From Hahnella lacustris (GTDB taxonomy: Bacteria > Pseudomonadota > Gammaproteobacteria > Burkholderiales > Burkholderiaceae_A): 64,000 nucleotides of DNA. The stretch is from positions 868,001 through 932,000 of the forward strand of contig OZ239148.1 of assembly GCA_965194655.1 (NCBI GenBank). Reading direction: 5' to 3'. Each line of letters opens with the position of its first letter. Position 1 is the first letter of the stretch. The position numbers and the translations under genes are program-made. The notes under the pieces were generated by a model that ran no database searches, was not told where the DNA came from, and worked only from the letters and a program-made list of their open reading frames with translations. Positions 8,728-17,867 of the stretch are shown in pieces.

Positions 8728-9666
8728 TTGACTGCTTACATCCTTCGCAGACTCTGGCAGATGGTGCCCACCATGGCGGGCGTCATTCTGTTGGTGTTCT
8801 TCCTGTTCAACTGGGTGGGAGGGGATCCGGCCTATGTGCTGGCTGGGCTGATGTCCAGCCAAGCCCAGATCGCCTCGATCCGTCAGCAGTTGGGGTTAGA
8901 TGAACCGCTCTACATGCAGCTCTGGATTTTCGTGAAGCAGGTCGTGACCTTCGATTTCGGCACCAGCTGGACCACCGGTGAAACCGTCTCGAGCATTTTT
9001 GCTACGCGCCTGCCCGCATCCCTCACTGTTTTGTTGCCTCTACTGGTGCTAGAGACCGTTCTAGGAATCGTGATTGCGGTGGGTGTGGCCTGGGTGAGGG
9101 GCTCTGCGGTGGATCGCGGCGTCATGGCGCTGTGCACGCTCTTTATGTCGGTCAGCATTCTTGTTTTCATCATCCTGGGCCAGTACCTGCTGGCCTATCA
9201 GCTGGGCTGGTTCCCCGTACAAGGCTGGGGCGACTCCTTCTGGACCAACCTTCTTGTCTACGCACCCTTGCCCATTCTGCTCGGTCTGGTGGTGAGCATC
9301 GCTCCGAACACGCGACTGTTTCGCAGTTTTGTTTTGGATGAAGTCGACCAGGACTATGTTCGAACCGCTCGCGCCAAGGGTTTAAGCGAGACGCGCGTGA
9401 TGTTTGTGCACGTCCTTCGAAATGCCCTGGTGCCCGTCATCACCTTTGTCATCTCGAACCTCCCTGGCCTGTTGCTGGGGGCGTTCCTGTTGGAGCGATT
9501 CTTTGGCATTCCCGGTCTGGGGCGAGAGATCATCCTGGCAGTTGAACGTTCAGATTTTCCAGTGATTAAGGCCATCACCGTCTATGTGGCGCTCGCATCC
9601 ATGATTTTTAACCTGATCGGCGACCTGCTCTACCGCTTGGCCGACCCGAGGATCCAGCTCAAATGA
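8728..9666 (+). CDS. ABC transporter permease, DppB/OppB family
   Basis: Inner-membrane permease of 312 residues with about six transmembrane helices. It begins with the usual AYILRRLWQMVPTM helix-entry segment and has the EAA loop RTARAKGLSETRVMFVHVLR that contacts the ATPase. The TTG start at 8728 lies 7 bp after the binding-protein stop. Its TGA overlaps the next permease's ATG by 4 bp. Forms the membrane channel together with the following gene. Confidence 0.93.
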   Translation: MTAYILRRLWQMVPTMAGVILLVFFLFNWVGGDPAYVLAGLMSSQAQIASIRQQLGLDEPLYMQLWIFVKQVVTFDFGTSWTTGETVSSIFATRLPASLTVLLPLLVLETVLGIVIAVGVAWVRGSAVDRGVMALCTLFMSVSILVFIILGQYLLAYQLGWFPVQGWGDSFWTNLLVYAPLPILLGLVVSIAPNTRLFRSFVLDEVDQDYVRTARAKGLSETRVMFVHVLRNALVPVITFVISNLPGLLLGAFLLERFFGIPGLGREIILAVERSDFPVIKAITVYVALASMIFNLIGDLLYRLADPRIQLK

Positions 9667-10769
9667 GTCAGAGCGCCTGGCAGCTGGCGCGTCAGCGCTT
9701 CTTGGCCGATCGGGTGGGCGTGGTCTCACTGGGCGTGGTTGCCGTTTGGCTGGTCTTGGTCGCCCTCACAACCAGCGGACTGTTGGCGAGCCACTGGTCA
9801 GAGCAGGTCGCGGTCTCTCATGCTCCCCCGAGTCTTTTTCTCGATCATTCTGCGGGCACTGCTGAGAGGGCCGGCCCACGTGCTCAGGGCGAGGCTGCAG
9901 AACAGCCAGTCACGCAGACGGACATTGAGGATCCCATCGGTGCTGCGCTGGCTGTGCTGACCGGTCGTACCCAAGAGCAAAGCCTCACACCAACCCCCAC
10001 CGAGGTGGTTGACCCCATCGCCGAGGGTGTGGCGGCTGCTCAGGCATTCGCGCAGAGCCATCGTCCGAAGTCGCAGGAGGAGCTCGCCAAGGCTCTGCCT
10101 CTGGGCGCAGACAAATGGGGACGAGACATTCTGGACAAGACCCTCAAGGGCGCCGAAACCAGCATTCTTGTGGGTCTGGCTGCAGCCCTGGTGGCGGTGG
10201 GCTTAGGAACGGTGCTTGGCGCCATCTCAGGCTGGTTTGGCGGGTGGGTGGATGACCTCTCCAACTGGGTTTACAACGTGTTTAATGCCATTCCCAATAT
10301 TCTCCTCATCCTCGCGATTGCTGCCGTGCTGGGCAGCAAAGGATCGATTGCGGTCGTGATTATTCTGGGGGTGACGGGCTGGACAGGCACCTATCGCCTG
10401 GTGAGAGGCGAGTACTTGAAGCACCGTGAGCGCGAGTATGTCCGTGCTGCGGATGCCATGGGAGCCTCGAGCCTTCGCCGGATGTTTGTGCATATCCTGC
10501 CGAATGTCAGTCATGTGATTCTGGTCCAGTTTTCTATCCTGACGGTGGCTTGTATCAAGGCCGAGGTCATTCTGTCCTTCCTGGGCTTCGGTGTGCCCGT
10601 GGATGGTGTCTCTTGGGGCACCATGCTCACGGAGGCGCAAAACGATCTCCTGGTGGGCATCTGGTGGCAGCTCACCGCGGCCACCATTGCAATGGCCATT
10701 TTTGTGACTGCGCTCTCTCTTCTCACGGACTCACTTCGCGATGCGCTCGACCCCAAACTCACCCACTGA
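9663..10769 (+). CDS. ABC transporter permease, DppC/OppC family, with long periplasmic insert
   Basis: Second channel subunit, 368 residues. The EAA loop RAADAMGASSLRRMFVHILP is intact. The region between TM1 and the conserved LPLGADKWGRDILDKTL is about 90 residues longer than in typical OppC proteins; the insert is polar, Ala/Glu/Thr-rich and predicted to face the periplasm, where it could touch the binding protein. Overlaps the upstream permease by 4 bp. The ATPase gene begins 1 bp after its stop. Confidence 0.92.
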   Translation: MSQSAWQLARQRFLADRVGVVSLGVVAVWLVLVALTTSGLLASHWSEQVAVSHAPPSLFLDHSAGTAERAGPRAQGEAAEQPVTQTDIEDPIGAALAVLTGRTQEQSLTPTPTEVVDPIAEGVAAAQAFAQSHRPKSQEELAKALPLGADKWGRDILDKTLKGAETSILVGLAAALVAVGLGTVLGAISGWFGGWVDDLSNWVYNVFNAIPNILLILAIAAVLGSKGSIAVVIILGVTGWTGTYRLVRGEYLKHREREYVRAADAMGASSLRRMFVHILPNVSHVILVQFSILTVACIKAEVILSFLGFGVPVDGVSWGTMLTEAQNDLLVGIWWQLTAATIAMAIFVTALSLLTDSLRDALDPKLTH

Positions 10770-10770
10770 C

Positions 10771-12462
10771 ATGGACGACACGCCTCGCGCCTTGCTCTCG
10801 GTTGAGCATCTCACGGTTGACTTTCGCAGTGCGGAAGGCAAGACCGTTCGTGCCATTGAGGATGTCTCTTTCTCTGTCCAGTCTGAGCAGACCCTCGCCC
10901 TGGTGGGAGAGTCGGGCAGCGGAAAGTCTGTGAGCTCGTTGGCCATCATGGGGCTTCTGCCCAAGCGCAGTGCGAGGGTCGGGCCAGAGGCGCGAGTCTG
11001 GTTCAAGGGCCAGTCGCTTCTGGATGCGCCCGAGTCTGTGATGAGAGGCCTTCGGGGCCAGAAGATTGCCATGATCTTCCAAGACCCGATGAGCTCTCTC
11101 AACCCGGTCTACACGATAGGTGATCAGCTCTCCGAGATGATGAGAGTGCACCAAGGTCTCTCCAGGGCATCCGCATCGAGTCGGGTGTTGGCGTTGCTAG
11201 AGGAGGTGGGGATTCCTGAGCCACGCCGTCGCATGACGTCCTATCCGCATGAGCTCTCCGGTGGACAGCAGCAGCGAGTGATGATTGCCATGGCGCTCTC
11301 GACTGAGCCCGATCTGCTCATTGCCGACGAGCCCACCACGGCGCTTGATGTCACCATTCAGCGACAGATTCTCGAGCTGTTGGTTCGTCTGCAACAGCGG
11401 CGCCGGATGTCGATGCTATTTATTTCTCATGACCTCGCACTCGTCGGAGAGTTTGCCCACGCTGTGGTGGTCATGCGGGCTGGGCGGGTCAGAGAGTCGG
11501 GCTCGATTGCTGAAATTTTCAGCCGACCCCAAGATCCCTACACCAAGGCTTTGCTGGCTTGTCGTCCTGACCCCTCGCGGCCTGGACAAAGGCTGCAGAC
11601 CATTGATGACTTCATGGGCGCTCAAGGAGGTCAAGTCCCTTCGCCTGCCGCTCTTAAGCCGCTGCCTGAGGGTGGTCCTCTGTTGGAGGTCCGAGGTCTT
11701 CGAAAGGTCTTTGATCGCCGAAAGGGTCTCTTTGGGAAGGATCCATTCGTCGCTGTGGACGAGGTCTCGTTTCAGCTCCAGCGGGGACAGACGGTGGGGA
11801 TTGTGGGCGAGTCTGGGTCTGGAAAGACCACGACGGGGCTCTGCATCCTCCGCCTCCATCAGGCCTCTGGAGGGCAGGTGCTGTTTGAAGGTCGAGACCT
11901 GCTGGCCATGACGCCACGTGAGTTCGCCCCCTACAAGCGCCGCGTTCAGATCATTTTCCAAAACCCCTATGCCAGCCTGAATCCACGGTTTACTGTGAGC
12001 CAGGTGCTTGACGAGCCGATGATGCTCCACGGGGTTGGCACTGCAGGAGCCGATCGACAGGCTCGTGCCGTCGCGCTCCTCGAGCGCGTGGGCCTCAGTG
12101 CTTCTGCCCTCAACCGCTACCCACACGAGTTCTCAGGGGGACAGCGACAACGCATTGCCATTGCGCGCTGCCTCACCCTCTCCCCAGACTTGATCGTCTG
12201 TGACGAAGCGGTCTCTGCGCTCGATGTCTCCGTGCAGGCCCAGGTGCTTAATCTCCTCAAAGAGCTCCAGCAGGATCTGGGGCTGAGCTATTTATTTATT
12301 TCACATGACCTGGGAGTCGTGAGGCACATGTCTGACACCGTCATCGTGATGCAGAACGGACGCGTGGTGGAGCAGGGGCCTGCTGGCCCCCTCTACGAGC
12401 AGCCCGTCCATCCGTACACCCGAGAGCTGCTTGCGGCGGCCCCTCGAGGCCAACCGCACTAA
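10771..12462 (+). CDS. Duplicated ABC ATPase (OppD-OppF fusion, GsiA/YejF type)
   Basis: A 563-residue protein with two complete nucleotide-binding domains that energises the peptide importer. Domain 1 has Walker A GESGSGKS, signature LSGGQQQRVMIAMAL and LLIADEPTTALD. Domain 2 has GESGSGKT, FSGGQRQRIAIARCL and LIVCDEAVSALD. In most Opp systems these are two genes; fused forms occur in the YejF and GsiA families. The chosen ATG directly follows the permease stop; an in-frame ATG at 10741 inside the permease gene is less likely. The stop overlaps the convergent dcp stop. Confidence 0.94.
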   Translation: MDDTPRALLSVEHLTVDFRSAEGKTVRAIEDVSFSVQSEQTLALVGESGSGKSVSSLAIMGLLPKRSARVGPEARVWFKGQSLLDAPESVMRGLRGQKIAMIFQDPMSSLNPVYTIGDQLSEMMRVHQGLSRASASSRVLALLEEVGIPEPRRRMTSYPHELSGGQQQRVMIAMALSTEPDLLIADEPTTALDVTIQRQILELLVRLQQRRRMSMLFISHDLALVGEFAHAVVVMRAGRVRESGSIAEIFSRPQDPYTKALLACRPDPSRPGQRLQTIDDFMGAQGGQVPSPAALKPLPEGGPLLEVRGLRKVFDRRKGLFGKDPFVAVDEVSFQLQRGQTVGIVGESGSGKTTTGLCILRLHQASGGQVLFEGRDLLAMTPREFAPYKRRVQIIFQNPYASLNPRFTVSQVLDEPMMLHGVGTAGADRQARAVALLERVGLSASALNRYPHEFSGGQRQRIAIARCLTLSPDLIVCDEAVSALDVSVQAQVLNLLKELQQDLGLSYLFISHDLGVVRHMSDTVIVMQNGRVVEQGPAGPLYEQPVHPYTRELLAAAPRGQPH

Positions 12463-14504
12463 AACTGATCGAGGCCGCGCTGCGCCAGTAGGGGCTCCAC
12501 GGCTGGTGGTCGCCCTCGGAACGCCAGGTAGGCCTGCATCGGGTCCACTCGGTTGCCCACGGAGTAGATCTCGTCGTGCAGTCTTTTGGCCGTGGAAGGA
12601 TCAAAGATGTCTCCAGCCTCCACAAAGGCATCAAATCCATCCGCATCGAGCACCTCAGCCCAGATATAGACGTAGTAGGCGCTGGCATAACTCGAACCTG
12701 CAAACAGATGCTGAAAGTGTGGAAGTCGGTGCCGCATGCCAATGCCTTCAGGCATCTCGAGGGCTGCGAGCCGCTCCCGTTCAAAGGCGGCGAGGTCTAG
12801 GGACGCGAAGTCTGTGCGCTCGTGGAGATCGAGGTCGAGCAGGGCACAGGACAGGTATTCGACCGTTGCAAAGCCCTGATTGAAATTCCTGGCCTTCAGT
12901 AACTTCTCGATCAGGGGCAAGGGCATGGGCTCACCCGTGTGCACATGGACGGCATAACGCTGAAGCACCTCGGGCTGAAGGAGCCAGTGCTCATAAATCT
13001 GAGAGGGCAGCTCGACGAAGTCGCGCAGCACACTGGTTCCAGCGAGCCGAGGGTAACGACAACGAGAAAGCAGGCCGTGCAGGCCATGGCCAAACTCATG
13101 AAAGAGTGTGTGCGCGTCGTCAACGCTCAAGAGCGTGGGCTGACCTGAGGGCGCTTGAGAGAAATTGTTGTTATTCACCACAATGGGTCGCCCTGGATCT
13201 TGCAAGCCATTCTGCTTGCGATAGACGCTCATCCAAGCGCCCGACCGTTTACTCGATCGAGCGAAGTTATCGCCCAGAAAGACACCGACATGTCGACCTT
13301 CACGATCGGTCACTTCCCAGCTTCGAACCGAATCGATGTAGCGAGGGAGATCCGAACGCTCTTGGAATCGCAGCCCAAAGAGCTGAGTGGCCACATAAAA
13401 CATCGCCTCAACCAGCTTGTCGAGCTGCAGATAAGGCTTGAGCTCTGATTCGTCAAGCTGATGGTCTCGATTTCTCACCCGTTCAGCCCAGTAGTGCCAG
13501 TCGTGGGTCTCGATGGGCTCTGAACAGCCTTCAGACCGTGCCAGCGCCTCCATCACCTCACGTTCTGCGATCGCACGCTTGCGCGCGGGTGCCCAGAGCC
13601 GAGAGAGGAGCCCTCTCACCGCGGATGGCGTCTGGGCCATGGTGTCGGCCAGCGCAAACTCTGCATAGTTGGCATAGCCAAGGGCTCGCGCTTGCTCAAG
13701 GCGCAGGCTCAGGATCTCCTGAATGATGGGCCGGTTGTCATGTTGACCCTCATGTTCACCACGCTCACACCAGGCCTTCCAGAGCTGGGCGCGAAGATCG
13801 CGACGGGCGCTAAAGGTCATGAAGGGGGTGAGCGATGCCCGAGACAGGGTGATGACGTGGGCGTTAGGCTCCGATCTTCCGCGCTCTAAGGCCGCCTGCC
13901 GGGCTGCTTGCCGCACAAAGTCAGGCAGGCCAGCCAGCTCCTCTTCTGTAGTGAGGACCAATTGGGCGCTCGCCTCGTCTGCCAGAACATTCTGGGCAAA
14001 CTGTGTGTGAAGGCTGGCGAGGCGGGTGGATCGTTCGGCAAAGGCGGAACGTTGTTCCCCGGTCAAGCGAGCGCCATTTCGAACAAAATCAAGGTGAAGC
14101 CGCTCGAGGAGCCTGAGGGATTCGGCGTCAAGACTCAGCTGCTCGCGAATGGAAAACAGTTTATCGATGCGCTCAAACAGCGCTGCATTCAAGGCGATCT
14201 GGCCATGGTGAGCGGCCAAACGCGGTGCAATCTCGCGCTCAATGGCCTGAAGGGAGGGGCTGGTGTTTGAGGCCGCTAGATTAGAGAACACGCGCTCCAC
14301 TCGACTCAATGTAGACCCCGCCTGTTCAAGCGCCACGACCGTGTTCTCGAAGCTCGGCTCGGCAGGCTGGTGGGCAATACGCTCGATCTCGGCCTGGTGA
14401 AGGGACATGCCCTCCTCAAAGGCGGGCATGAAGTGCCCAGGCTCAATGGCCTCAAATGGGGGCATTTCAAATGGGGTATTCCAGCTCGACAAAAGTGGAT
14501 TCAT
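12459..14504 (-). CDS. dcp: Peptidyl-dipeptidase Dcp, M3 family
   Basis: Zinc peptidase of 681 residues that releases C-terminal dipeptides, the same length as characterised Dcp. The zinc motif HEFGHGLHGLLSR and the C-terminal YVYIWAEVLDADGF, which is typical of Dcp and separates it from PrlC, are present. The start at 14504 overlaps the upstream transporter stop by 4 bp; an in-frame start 11 codons earlier would lie inside that gene. It converges on the peptide importer with overlapping stops, so uptake and degradation genes are neighbours but on opposite strands. Confidence 0.92.
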   Translation of the reverse strand: MNPLLSSWNTPFEMPPFEAIEPGHFMPAFEEGMSLHQAEIERIAHQPAEPSFENTVVALEQAGSTLSRVERVFSNLAASNTSPSLQAIEREIAPRLAAHHGQIALNAALFERIDKLFSIREQLSLDAESLRLLERLHLDFVRNGARLTGEQRSAFAERSTRLASLHTQFAQNVLADEASAQLVLTTEEELAGLPDFVRQAARQAALERGRSEPNAHVITLSRASLTPFMTFSARRDLRAQLWKAWCERGEHEGQHDNRPIIQEILSLRLEQARALGYANYAEFALADTMAQTPSAVRGLLSRLWAPARKRAIAEREVMEALARSEGCSEPIETHDWHYWAERVRNRDHQLDESELKPYLQLDKLVEAMFYVATQLFGLRFQERSDLPRYIDSVRSWEVTDREGRHVGVFLGDNFARSSKRSGAWMSVYRKQNGLQDPGRPIVVNNNNFSQAPSGQPTLLSVDDAHTLFHEFGHGLHGLLSRCRYPRLAGTSVLRDFVELPSQIYEHWLLQPEVLQRYAVHVHTGEPMPLPLIEKLLKARNFNQGFATVEYLSCALLDLDLHERTDFASLDLAAFERERLAALEMPEGIGMRHRLPHFQHLFAGSSYASAYYVYIWAEVLDADGFDAFVEAGDIFDPSTAKRLHDEIYSVGNRVDPMQAYLAFRGRPPAVEPLLAQRGLDQF

Positions 14505-15457
14505 GCACGGGCTCCAGAGAGTTTCATCAGCATCCAAATCCCTGCAATGACGACTGCCGTTCCCAGCAGCTGCAGGCTTGAAATGGGCTCACTCAGAATG
14601 AGCCAGCCCAGAAATAAGGTTGCCACAGGTCCAACTGCGCCCGCCTGAGCGGCGGCGGTCGACCCCACGCGGTCAATCGACATCATCACAGCCACCATGG
14701 GTGCCACGGTGCAGAGGGTGGCATTGACCAGCGACAATCCATAAACCTGCCAGGGCTGAGAGAAGAGGGCTGAGGGCTCGACCAGGAGGGCCTGGATCAG
14801 ACAACAGATGGCGGATGCGGTGCTGGCATAGGTCACCAGTCGAATGCTGCCCATTCGCTGGACCATCTCACCGGCCATCACCAGGTAGAGCGCATAACTG
14901 AAGGCACTGCCCAGGGTGAAAACGGCCCCGATGAGGAGCCCATCGCCGCTCAGCGAGACGTCGTGCCAAAACACCAACACCACGCCCAGGTAGGCGACGA
15001 GCATGGCTGCAAACTGTGACCGAGAGATGCGCTTACCGAGAAACAGTGCTGAGAGGATGAGGACGATTGCTGGGTTTAGGTAGAGGATCACGCGTCCAAG
15101 TCCAACGCTGATGGTCTGGAGCCCTAGAAAATCGAGGTAGCTCGCCGCGTAATAGCCCACTGCACCAAGAAAGGCCACCTGCAACCAGTCTTGGGCAGAC
15201 ATCCGCGGTGCCGGAGTGCGCTCAAACCAGCGCAAGGTCAACATGAAAAAGGGGAAAGCCAGCAGCATGCGCAGTGCGAGCAGTACCTCTGGACTTGCGA
15301 AGTAGAGGTAAGAGAGCTTGATCACGATCGCCTTGTGGGAGAACAAGACGGCCCCTAGTGCGCCGAGAAGGACGCCCTGCTGCTGCGGGGTCAGAGAGCG
15401 AAAGAGGGAGATCAAGTGAAAACGATAGGAGGGAAAATCAGATGCTACTCGCGCCAA
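14501..15457 (-). CDS. EamA/DMT-family transporter
   Basis: A 318-residue inner-membrane protein with ten predicted helices in two EamA repeats, the fold of drug/metabolite exporters. Repeat 1 begins around GALGAVLFSHKAIVIKL and repeat 2 around GLLIGAVFTLGSAFSYALY. The C-terminal TLFLGWLILSEPISSLQLLG is the usual motif of the last helices. It is translationally coupled to dcp (ATGA overlap), which might hint at amino-acid or dipeptide efflux, but the substrate is unknown. Confidence 0.9.
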   Translation of the reverse strand: MARVASDFPSYRFHLISLFRSLTPQQQGVLLGALGAVLFSHKAIVIKLSYLYFASPEVLLALRMLLAFPFFMLTLRWFERTPAPRMSAQDWLQVAFLGAVGYYAASYLDFLGLQTISVGLGRVILYLNPAIVLILSALFLGKRISRSQFAAMLVAYLGVVLVFWHDVSLSGDGLLIGAVFTLGSAFSYALYLVMAGEMVQRMGSIRLVTYASTASAICCLIQALLVEPSALFSQPWQVYGLSLVNATLCTVAPMVAVMMSIDRVGSTAAAQAGAVGPVATLFLGWLILSEPISSLQLLGTAVVIAGIWMLMKLSGARA

Positions 15458-15512
15458 GGCCCGGGTTCTCTATAGACTTCCCCTTATCTCAAAAAAAGAT
15501 CAGGAGACCCAC

Positions 15513-16805
15513 ATGAGCCGCAACCCAGAGCTATGGAAGTTTGAAACCAAGGCCGTCCACGCTGGATATGAGCCCGACCCCACGACCAAGGCAGTCGCGA
15601 CGCCGATCTATCAGACCGTGGCCTACGCCTTTGACAACACCCAGCACGGCGCAGACCTCTTTGACCTGAAGGTTATGGGCAACATTTACACCCGCATCAT
15701 GAACCCTACCCAGGACATGCTCGAGAAGCGAGTTGCAGCCCTGGAGGGCGGCATTGCCAGCTTGGCGGTGGCATCTGGTCAAGCAGCAATCACCTACGCC
15801 ATTCAGACCATTGCTGAAGCGGGGGACAACATTGTTTCGGCTGCGACGTTGTATGGCGGCACCTACAACCTGTTTGCGCATACCTTGCCCCAATATGGGA
15901 TTCAGGTTCGTTTTGCAGACTACCGTGAGCCGGACAGTTTTGAGAAGTTGATCGATGAGAAGACCAAAGCAATCTACTGCGAGACCATTGGAAACCCACT
16001 GGGGAACGTGACGGATATCGGACGCCTTGCTCAGATTGCCCATCGCCATGGGGTCCCTTTGATTGTGGACAACACCGTTCCAAGCCCCTACCTCTGTCGC
16101 CCCATCGAACACGGCGCTGATATCGTGGTGCACTCGCTCACAAAATATATGGGGGGCCATGGAACGTCTGTCGCCGGCGTGATTGTGGATAGCGGCCGTT
16201 TCCCCTGGGCGGACCATCCCCAGCGGTTCAAGCGACTCAATGAGCCCGATGTGAGCTATCACGGGGTGGTTTACACACAAGCCCTCGGGCCAGCAGCCTA
16301 CATTGGTCGGGCACGGGTCGTGCCTCTTCGAAACATGGGCGCGGCCATTAGCCCCTTTAATGCGTTCCAGGTGATGCAGGGCATTGAGACCCTGGCGCTG
16401 CGCATGGATCGGATCTGTGAGAACAGCCTCACAGTGGCCGAATTTTGACGCAACCATCCCAAGGTGAACTGGGTGAACTATGCGGGTCTCCCCGATCATC
16501 CAGACCACGCCTTGGTTCAGACCTACATGGGCGGCCGAGCCTCCGGCATTCTGAACTTCGGTCTGAATGGGGGGCGTGAGGCAGGCACTCGTTTCCAGGA
16601 TGCGTTGAATCTCTTTACGCGCTTGGTCAATATTGGGGACTGCAAGTCACTTGCATGCCATCCTGCTACGACAACCCATCGTCAACTTTCTCCCGCCGAA
16701 TTGCGCTCCGCTGGCGTGAGCGAGGACATGGTGCGTCTCTCATTGGGGATTGAGCACGCGGACGATCTCATCGCTGATTTGGAGCAGGCACTCGCCGTGG
16801 CTTAG
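15513..16805 (+). pseudogene. metY: O-acetylhomoserine sulfhydrylase gene with in-frame TGA
   Basis: PLP enzyme that makes homocysteine from O-acetylhomoserine and sulfide. Codons 1-311 carry the N-terminal and PLP-binding domains: KAVHAGYEPDPTTKAVATPI, the PLP-pocket segment YGGTYNLF, and the Schiff-base lysine in VVHSLTKYMGGHGTSVAGV. At 16446-16448 the frame meets TGA within VAEF-stop-RNHPKVNWVNYAGL, then continues in the same frame without shift for another 118 residues to a normal C-terminus (16805). The expected residue is Leu or Trp, each one substitution from TGA. Without readthrough the product lacks about 27% of its length, including the C-terminal domain. AGGAG precedes the ATG. Could also be a sequencing error. 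Confidence 0.85.
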
Positions 16806-16814
16806 CCTGTGCTG

Positions 16815-17867
16815 CTAGGAACGATCCTGGGGCTGCATCGGCACACCGAGTAGCTCCAGCGTGGTTCCGAGTGCCCGTCCCTGACTGGCTTCGAACTGGG
16901 CCATTTGTTGGAGGCTCATCCCACCCCAGAGCGCAGCGCGAGCAGCAAGAAGGGTCGCGGGAGAGTGAGGATCATGTTGTTGCAAGCTCTCAACCGCTGA
17001 TTGCAGCAGTGCGAGCGCCTCCTCTCGGTTGCTTGGCTTCGTCCGCGCGCCTGCTGCTGGTGCTGAGGCTAGGCCTGCGGTGCGCTCTTGCATCGGCACC
17101 TCAGGACCTCTGTGGGCCGGTGCAGGTTCCTGACAAAGAGATTGGGCTGTCTCAATAATGGTTCCGAGGAGCTGCTTGAGCGCGGTGAATCCAGGGGCAT
17201 CCGCGCCAAGTCGTCGGTCTAGGGCTTGCTCCAGTTGCTCTAGACGGTCACGCGATTGTTGAGCGAGGCCGCGAAGCGACTGGAGTGGGGCGCGATCGTC
17301 TGGCTGCACGTGCTTTCGAATGCTGGCCTTGCTTCGGTCTGAGCCTGCATCTTCGGCTGGCCAACGCAGCCAGTCATCCAGGCGAATGGGAATCTGTCGA
17401 AGCAGGGTGGGCTCTAAGATGGTCAGGTTTTTTCGTAGGCTCACCGGGAGGGTCCGGTTGATCCAGATGAAGGGCGCGATCCTGGCCTCGATCTCGTCCC
17501 CATCCATGGCAGGCCATAAGGTTTTCCATTGGCCCTCCACCAACACCAGCAGGGCCTGTAGGCCACGGTCCAAGCCTTGCAGATGCTGGGCCTCAGTGAG
17601 TGCCTCGCAGTACCAAGCGGCAATGTGCAGGTCTCTCGACTGCTCAACGAGAAAGCGATGACAGGCCTCTGCGGTCTTTCCCCAGTCTGCCCGGACCAAG
17701 GGCCGTTGCCACTCCCCCAATGGCAGGTCATCACTCTCGTTGATGCGCATCTTTTCGAGTTGCCTGAACGCTTCGCTGTAGCGCATCCATGGCCCACTCG
17801 GCTCAGCCTCACTCAGCGGCGCATCGAGGGACTGGAGCCACTCTGGGATGAGAGTCGATTCGGTCAT
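16815..17867 (-). CDS. tssA: T6SS protein TssA
   Basis: Cytoplasmic T6SS component that primes and caps sheath-tube assembly at the baseplate. The 350 residues contain the ImpA N-terminal domain (about residues 15-140, with LVEGQWKTLWPAMDGD, the family's recurrent W-x-x-x-W-P motif). A variable middle is followed by a short C-terminal region. The C-terminus is shorter than in long TssA forms, so it resembles the compact type. Last gene of the T6SS unit; its ATG overlaps the tssM stop by 4 bp. Confidence 0.9.
   Translation of the reverse strand: MTESTLIPEWLQSLDAPLSEAEPSGPWMRYSEAFRQLEKMRINESDDLPLGEWQRPLVRADWGKTAEACHRFLVEQSRDLHIAAWYCEALTEAQHLQGLDRGLQALLVLVEGQWKTLWPAMDGDEIEARIAPFIWINRTLPVSLRKNLTILEPTLLRQIPIRLDDWLRWPAEDAGSDRSKASIRKHVQPDDRAPLQSLRGLAQQSRDRLEQLEQALDRRLGADAPGFTALKQLLGTIIETAQSLCQEPAPAHRGPEVPMQERTAGLASAPAAGARTKPSNREEALALLQSAVESLQQHDPHSPATLLAARAALWGGMSLQQMAQFEASQGRALGTTLELLGVPMQPQDRS

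Noticed and set aside
15458..15512. Possible riboswitch ahead of metY
   Set aside because: Only 55 bp separate it from the divergent transporter gene, too short for a SAM or SAH riboswitch, and no such consensus is seen.
16446..16448. Selenocysteine or recoded stop at the metY TGA
   Set aside because: The position is not a cysteine or catalytic residue in the family, and no selenocysteine-type hairpin is evident downstream. Other genes in the window use TGA as an ordinary stop.
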